Of a DNA stretch of 37,338 nt, positions 34,022 to 37,338 are shown one piece after another; position 1 is the stretch's first letter; every line of letters starts with the position of its first letter. The stretch is from DATHXC01 sp035459965 (GTDB taxonomy: Bacteria > Pseudomonadota > Gammaproteobacteria > Burkholderiales > Methylophilaceae). The position numbers and the translations under genes were made by a program. The notes under the pieces are model-generated. The model was not told the DNA's origin. It was given only the letters and a program-made list of their open reading frames with translations, and did no database searches. The DNA lies in assembly GCA_035459965.1 (NCBI GenBank), contig DATHXC010000012.1:1-37338 (forward strand). Reading direction: 5' to 3'.

Positions 34022-34234
34022 TCAAGCCTTTTTCAGAAAACAGGTCTTGAGCACCAAACCTTTGACCTTTTCGGCATTGCACTCGATCTCTTCTTCGTCT
34101 TCGGTCAAGCGGATGTTCTTGATGATTGTGCCGCGCTTTAGGGTGACTGAAGTGCCTTTTACTTTGAGATCTTTGATCACCAGCACTGAATCACCATCGC
34201 TGAGTTCGGTGCCATTACTATCTCTTACAGTCAT
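34022..34234 (-). CDS. short PhnA/YjdM-type protein
   Basis: The 70-residue protein equals the C-terminal domain of YjdM (formerly PhnA). Motifs DSNGTELSDGDSVLVIKDLK and KGTSVTLKRGT are near identical to the family, and KNIRL and LKTCFLKKA close it. The N-terminal zinc ribbon of the longer form is missing, which is a common short variant. The old name alkylphosphonate utilisation protein is not supported by biochemistry. AGGA lies before the ATG. It follows soxZ after 70 bases. Confidence 0.88.
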   Translation of the reverse strand: MTVRDSNGTELSDGDSVLVIKDLKVKGTSVTLKRGTIIKNIRLTEDEEEIECNAEKVKGLVLKTCFLKKA

Positions 34235-34304
34235 GTCTTTTTCCTAGGGTTTGCGGTTCGCTATTATCGCACTTGCAATCACAACGACACTAGTTCAAAA
34301 AGGG

Positions 34305-34622
34305 TTAAGCTGCAGTGACGGCAATCTCGTGACTACTTGATGCGCCTTTATTGTCGTGCCAGGTCACGGCAACCAGATCGCCGACCTTGGCACCTTTCAA
34401 ATGAAAAGTCAGGTAAGGATTCTTGGAAACGCCAGTACCCCATTGCGCTTCGAGCACGGCTTTGCCGTTGAGCGTAGCAGTTACCAGTTGTACGAAGTGG
34501 GCGGGAATCACTTCATCCAGGTCATTCTTGCGGCGCCCGGTTTCCATGGGGTGACTCATCAGCACTTTCACTTCAGTGATTTCGCCCTTGAGCTGGGCGC
34601 GCATCTTGATATCGTTAGCCAT
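34305..34622 (-). CDS. soxZ: thiosulfate oxidation carrier subunit SoxZ
   Basis: The 105-residue protein has the SoxZ immunoglobulin-like fold: KMRAQLKGEITEVKVLMSHP, METGRR, IPAHFVQLVTATLNGK and the closing VTWHDNKG. With SoxY it forms the heterodimer that carries sulfur intermediates in the periplasm. SoxZ has no signal peptide and is exported bound to SoxY. The ATG at 34622 has AGGAG about 5 bases upstream, overlapping the soxY stop (TAGGAG), so translation is coupled; a TTG at 34640 is in frame but less likely. Confidence 0.93.
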   Translation of the reverse strand: MANDIKMRAQLKGEITEVKVLMSHPMETGRRKNDLDEVIPAHFVQLVTATLNGKAVLEAQWGTGVSKNPYLTFHLKGAKVGDLVAVTWHDNKGASSSHEIAVTAA

Positions 34623-34630
34623 GCCCGCTC

Positions 34631-35074
34631 CTAACCGCAACCATTTTCAAGTACTTCTACCCTGCGCGAAGCGGTAAAGTATTCGCTGCCGACTTTTGCC
34701 ACCACTTTCACGTCCGAGGTTTCCGCCATCTTGATGCGTGTCACTACAAAGGGCTGTGCGCCATTGCTGAACATATAATTGGAAATGAGTGCGGTCGGGT
34801 TCTTTTCGACAAAGATCGCCAGAGCCTCGGTATTGGGAATATTGCTGGTGATCTCGATCTGTACCACGGCGCCGTTCTCGGCCTTATCGGGCGCGACGAT
34901 GATGATATCCTTGCTTGGTTTTTCCTTGGAGATCGCCATGCCCTGCTCCGCGCCTTCCAGCGTAGTGGACTCAAATGCGGCTTTGTTCCAGATAGCGGCA
35001 ATCGCATTCAAAGGCAGCCATAACAGTGCAGCTGTAGCCCCCACCAGGCCTTGCAAAAAGTGTCGTCGTTGCAT
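34631..35074 (-). CDS. soxY: thiosulfate oxidation carrier protein SoxY
   Basis: The 147-residue protein begins MQRRHFLQG, a twin-arginine signal, and the signal peptide ends near residue 27. The SoxY domain follows (KDIIIVAPDKAENGAVVQIE, NPTALISNY, FSNGAQPFVVTRIKM). The carrier cysteine is present as the second-last residue in ENGCG, but the tail ends there, while classical SoxY ends in a longer GGCGG. GAGGAG lies 8 bases upstream of the ATG. soxZ follows 8 bases after. No soxA, X, B or CD gene is in the window, so the pair may serve a partial Sox pathway or another sulfur carrier role. Confidence 0.93.
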   Translation of the reverse strand: MQRRHFLQGLVGATAALLWLPLNAIAAIWNKAAFESTTLEGAEQGMAISKEKPSKDIIIVAPDKAENGAVVQIEITSNIPNTEALAIFVEKNPTALISNYMFSNGAQPFVVTRIKMAETSDVKVVAKVGSEYFTASRRVEVLENGCG

Positions 35075-35128
35075 CAGATGTGCTCCTCGTTATTACCAGT
35101 TCTTGTTATTTGGTACTTTAATAACTCT

Positions 35129-36586
35129 CTATATTTTTTTAGGGTCCACAATCTGCTGCTTCAGATCCTTAAGCCGCGCCTCCACGATGGAGTGCTGGTA
35201 GAAATCTCCATCCTTGGCTTTGGTGGCCAGATCCATTTGCTCAATTGCGCCCTGCAGGTTGTATTTGCGCACATAAGCTTCACCCTGCGCCTGAAAGCTT
35301 AGCAAGAGCTTACCCTGCATCGCATAGGCTTTGGCAGACATCTCGTAAAAATAAGGGTCCTCAGGGTATAACGACTGTTTGTCGGCAACGAGCTTGAGCG
35401 CCTTATCCGCTTGCCCAAGATTAAGGAAATGCTCGGCATAGCCATAAATGAGGGCCCGACTGCCGGGGAAATCCTGCAAACCCGATATGTAGAGTTTCAC
35501 CGCCTGATCAGGCCGATTCCTGGCCACTTCGATATTCGCTGCCAGGCTGGCAAACATGGCGTGCTTGGGGGCATTGGTGCGTAACCATAGCAACTCTTTA
35601 TCGGCGTTTGCAAAATCGCGATTCCTGACCGACGCCACGGCCAAACCATAATGCTGGGCCGCCTCATTGTTGTAACGGCGCTGCTCCAGGTTGGCCCTGA
35701 ACACATCCACCGCCTGCGATGGTGTGCCGAGATCAGCCACCAACTTGGCTCGCACGTAATCAAAATCCGGGCTGTAGGAAATCATCTTGAAGTTGGCCGC
35801 CTCGCGCCCTTTTACATCAGAGATACGCTCCGAGGTCAGCGGGTGCGTGCGCAAGAACGATGGTGCTGCGCCTTCTGAAAAGCGCGAGCCTTTTTGCAGC
35901 GTCTCGAAAAACGTGCCCATGCCATGCGTATCAAAACCCGCATCGCCCAGAATCTGCATACCTACACGATCCGCCTCGCGCTCATGCTCACGCGTGTAAT
36001 CCAGCTGCTTCTGTATGCCACCGGCACTCGCCGCCACCAGCGCGCCTGACCCCAACTGCGGGTTACCACGAGCAGCCAGCAAAGCCAGTGCCATGGTTGC
36101 CATATTGATGATGGTGTCGCGCTTCTGGTTGGCCAGCATGCGCGCCAGATGATGCTGCACCACATGGCCGATCTCGTGTCCCAGCACGCCGGCTACTTCG
36201 GATTCGCTATTGGCAGCCGTGATCAAGCCGGTATGCACGCCAATCACCCCGCCCGGCATGGCGAAGGCATTGATAGTGCGGTCTTTCACCACAAAGAAAT
36301 TGAATTTCTGCGCTTTGTCTGGCCCTGCCGCCGCCAAACGGTTACCCAGGGCCTGCACGTAATCGTTGATTTCCGGATCCTGAATCACATCACTGCTGCG
36401 ATACACATCGCGCATGATCTGGTCGGCAATGCGCTGCTCCTGCAGCGGTGATAACACCGTGGCCGATACGTCACCAAGCTCGGGCAAACCATCTGCCACC
36501 GCCAGCGGCACGCAACATATCAGGCATAGAATTACATAAAATAATCTCATCGTTGCTATGATAACGACATTAGGTTTCAAGTTCAC
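35129..36586 (-). CDS. BepA-like M48 metallopeptidase with TPR region
   Basis: The 485-residue periplasmic protein has a signal peptide of about 31 residues and an M48 domain (about 45-245) with H137-E-I-G-H141 and the third ligand E204 in EREADR. A TPR-like helical part (about 275-485) follows, rich in paired Ala/Leu helices. This matches BepA (YfgC), which degrades or assists stalled outer membrane proteins such as LptD. I kept the GTG start at 36586 because GGAGG lies 8 bases upstream. An ATG at 36550 would give a shorter signal peptide but has no ribosome binding site. It diverges from moaC and precedes soxY by 54 bases. Confidence 0.9.
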   Translation of the reverse strand: MNLKPNVVIIATMRLFYVILCLICCVPLAVADGLPELGDVSATVLSPLQEQRIADQIMRDVYRSSDVIQDPEINDYVQALGNRLAAAGPDKAQKFNFFVVKDRTINAFAMPGGVIGVHTGLITAANSESEVAGVLGHEIGHVVQHHLARMLANQKRDTIINMATMALALLAARGNPQLGSGALVAASAGGIQKQLDYTREHEREADRVGMQILGDAGFDTHGMGTFFETLQKGSRFSEGAAPSFLRTHPLTSERISDVKGREAANFKMISYSPDFDYVRAKLVADLGTPSQAVDVFRANLEQRRYNNEAAQHYGLAVASVRNRDFANADKELLWLRTNAPKHAMFASLAANIEVARNRPDQAVKLYISGLQDFPGSRALIYGYAEHFLNLGQADKALKLVADKQSLYPEDPYFYEMSAKAYAMQGKLLLSFQAQGEAYVRKYNLQGAIEQMDLATKAKDGDFYQHSIVEARLKDLKQQIVDPKKI

Positions 36587-36637
36587 TAGCTAGACCTCCA
36601 AGCATGGTGAGACTTAACAACAATAGAAAGAGCATAC

Positions 36638-37120
36638 ATGAGCGAGTTAACCCATTTTGATAGTGCCGGGCAGGCCCATATGGTCAATGTCGGCGAAAAA
36701 GCCGAAACCAAACGCGTCGCCATCGCCACCGGCAATATCCGCATGTTGCCCGCAACCCTGGCACTGATACTGCAAGGCGACAACAAAAAAGGCGACGTAC
36801 TAGGCATCGCCCGTATCGCCGCCATCCAGGGCTCCAAACGCACCTCCGACCTCATCCCCCTGTGCCACCCCATCAGCCTCACCAAAGTCGGCGTCGAATT
36901 CAATATAGATCAAGCCAACAACACCATCCACTGCACCGTCACCGCCGAAACAGTGGGCCGCACCGGGGTAGAAATGGAAGCCCTCACCGCCACCAGCGTG
37001 GCATTGCTGACGATTTACGATATGTGTAAGGCGGTGGAAAGGGGGATGGTGATGGGGGAGATTAAGTTGTTGGAGAAGGTTGGAGGGAAATCGGGGCATT
37101 GGGTTGCAAATCAAGAATAG
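36638..37120 (+). CDS. moaC: cyclic pyranopterin monophosphate synthase
   Basis: The 160-residue enzyme makes cPMP, the second step of molybdopterin synthesis, after MoaA. MoaC motifs are present: THFDSAGQAHMVNV, KRTSDLIPLCHPI with the Cys-His pair, EMEALTATSVALLTIYDMCK and a conserved Lys near VERGM. The length matches E. coli MoaC. A GA-rich stretch (AGAAAGAG) lies before the ATG. No other moa gene is in the window; the BepA-like gene is divergent across 51 bases. Confidence 0.96.
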   Translation: MSELTHFDSAGQAHMVNVGEKAETKRVAIATGNIRMLPATLALILQGDNKKGDVLGIARIAAIQGSKRTSDLIPLCHPISLTKVGVEFNIDQANNTIHCTVTAETVGRTGVEMEALTATSVALLTIYDMCKAVERGMVMGEIKLLEKVGGKSGHWVANQE

Positions 37121-37203
37121 CAAAACTATTGCTCTGGAAGGCTCATGGATATTGGTTGGCAGGGCAGTAGTTTTTATTGTTATGGCTGGTTAAATTTGTT
37201 GCA

Positions 37204-37222
37204 TGTCGGGGGTAGCCCGACA
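37204..37222. repeat. 7-bp hairpin beside repeat copy B
   Basis: TGTCGGG (37204-37210), loop GGTAG and CCCGACA (37216-37222) form a perfect stem. The following CAGCTAG echoes the hairpin stem at 609-618 near repeat copy A, so it may be part of the same composite element. Confidence 0.5.
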
Positions 37223-37226
37223 GCTA

Positions 37227-37338
37227 GTTACTTTCTTTTAACTGCCTAAAAAGAAAGTAACCAAAGAAAGCGGCACCCCGAGATCACGGCCTACGGCTCC
37301 CTTGCGTTGCTCAACAAAATAAGCGGCTGCGCAACTCG
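37227..37338 (+). repeat. dispersed repeat, copy B, with 13-bp hairpin; runs off the window
   Basis: This copy is inverted relative to copy A (640-750). The hairpin is GTTACTTTCTTTT (37227-37239), loop of 9 bases, AAAAGAAAGTAAC (37249-37261). Then follows the shared segment with CGGCCTACGGCT, GCGTTGC and ACAAAATAAGCGG up to the window end, so the far end is not seen. No protein gene is visible between moaC and the edge; the hairpin might also end the moaC transcript. Confidence 0.75.

Noticed and set aside
1..37338. CRISPR array, prophage, tRNA or rRNA genes
   Set aside because: Reading through all intergenic stretches shows no regular spaced repeats, phage genes or RNA-gene sequences that I can recognise.

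Overview
The window looks like ordinary chromosome from a Gram-negative betaproteobacterium. The best guess is a member of Nitrosomonadales, possibly Methylophilaceae; this is inferred from gene order and protein style, not from a marker gene. Supporting signs are the PP0621-pilS-pilR order, the sigma factor-DUF3619-DUF3106-RDD cluster, purM divergent from an AI-2E permease plus hda, DUF3108 proteins, lptFG divergent from pepA-holC, and a lysine-rich TopA tail. I see 38 protein genes, no rRNA, tRNA or CRISPR array, and no phage or transposase gene.

Layout from left to right. The left edge holds the start of a secreted protein cut by the window, then about 600 bases of gene-poor DNA carrying dispersed hairpin repeats. 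A minus-strand run follows: CHASE2 adenylate cyclase, SH3 protein, M48 peptidase, HEPN-like protein. Next come topA (+), a PBP7-type endopeptidase (-), a lone gcvH (+), the pepA-holC-orf operon (-) and lptF-lptG (+). The ECF sigma/DUF3619/DUF3106/RDD operon (-) is divergent from PP0621-pilS-pilR (+). After these lie a CaCA exchanger (-), ampD (+), a two-gene RND efflux pump (+), then GNAT, a DAACS symporter and an RsmB-like methyltransferase (-). Two tandem DUF3108 genes and purM (-) face an AI-2E permease, hda and a second HEPN-like gene (+). The right end carries a BepA-like peptidase, soxY, soxZ and a short PhnA-type gene (-), then moaC (+) and a second copy of the left-edge repeat in inverted orientation.

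Much of the region concerns the cell envelope: LPS transport (LptFG), peptidoglycan turnover and recycling (PBP7, AmpD), two secreted M48 peptidases, an efflux pump and type IV pilus regulation (PilSR). The rest is housekeeping: DNA topology, replication clamp loading and DnaA inactivation, purine and molybdopterin synthesis, rRNA methylation.

The most notable points are these. The PilR-like activator has GAFPGA instead of GAFTGA plus a conservative Walker B change. The dispersed repeat occurs at both window ends, and its terminal hairpins differ by two compensated base pairs. The DUF3106 protein is built of six near-exact 18-residue units. A TonB-like proline-rich DUF3108 fusion sits next to its simpler paralogue. 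A possible envelope-signalling unit combines a CHASE2 cyclase, an SH3 protein and a secreted M48 protease.
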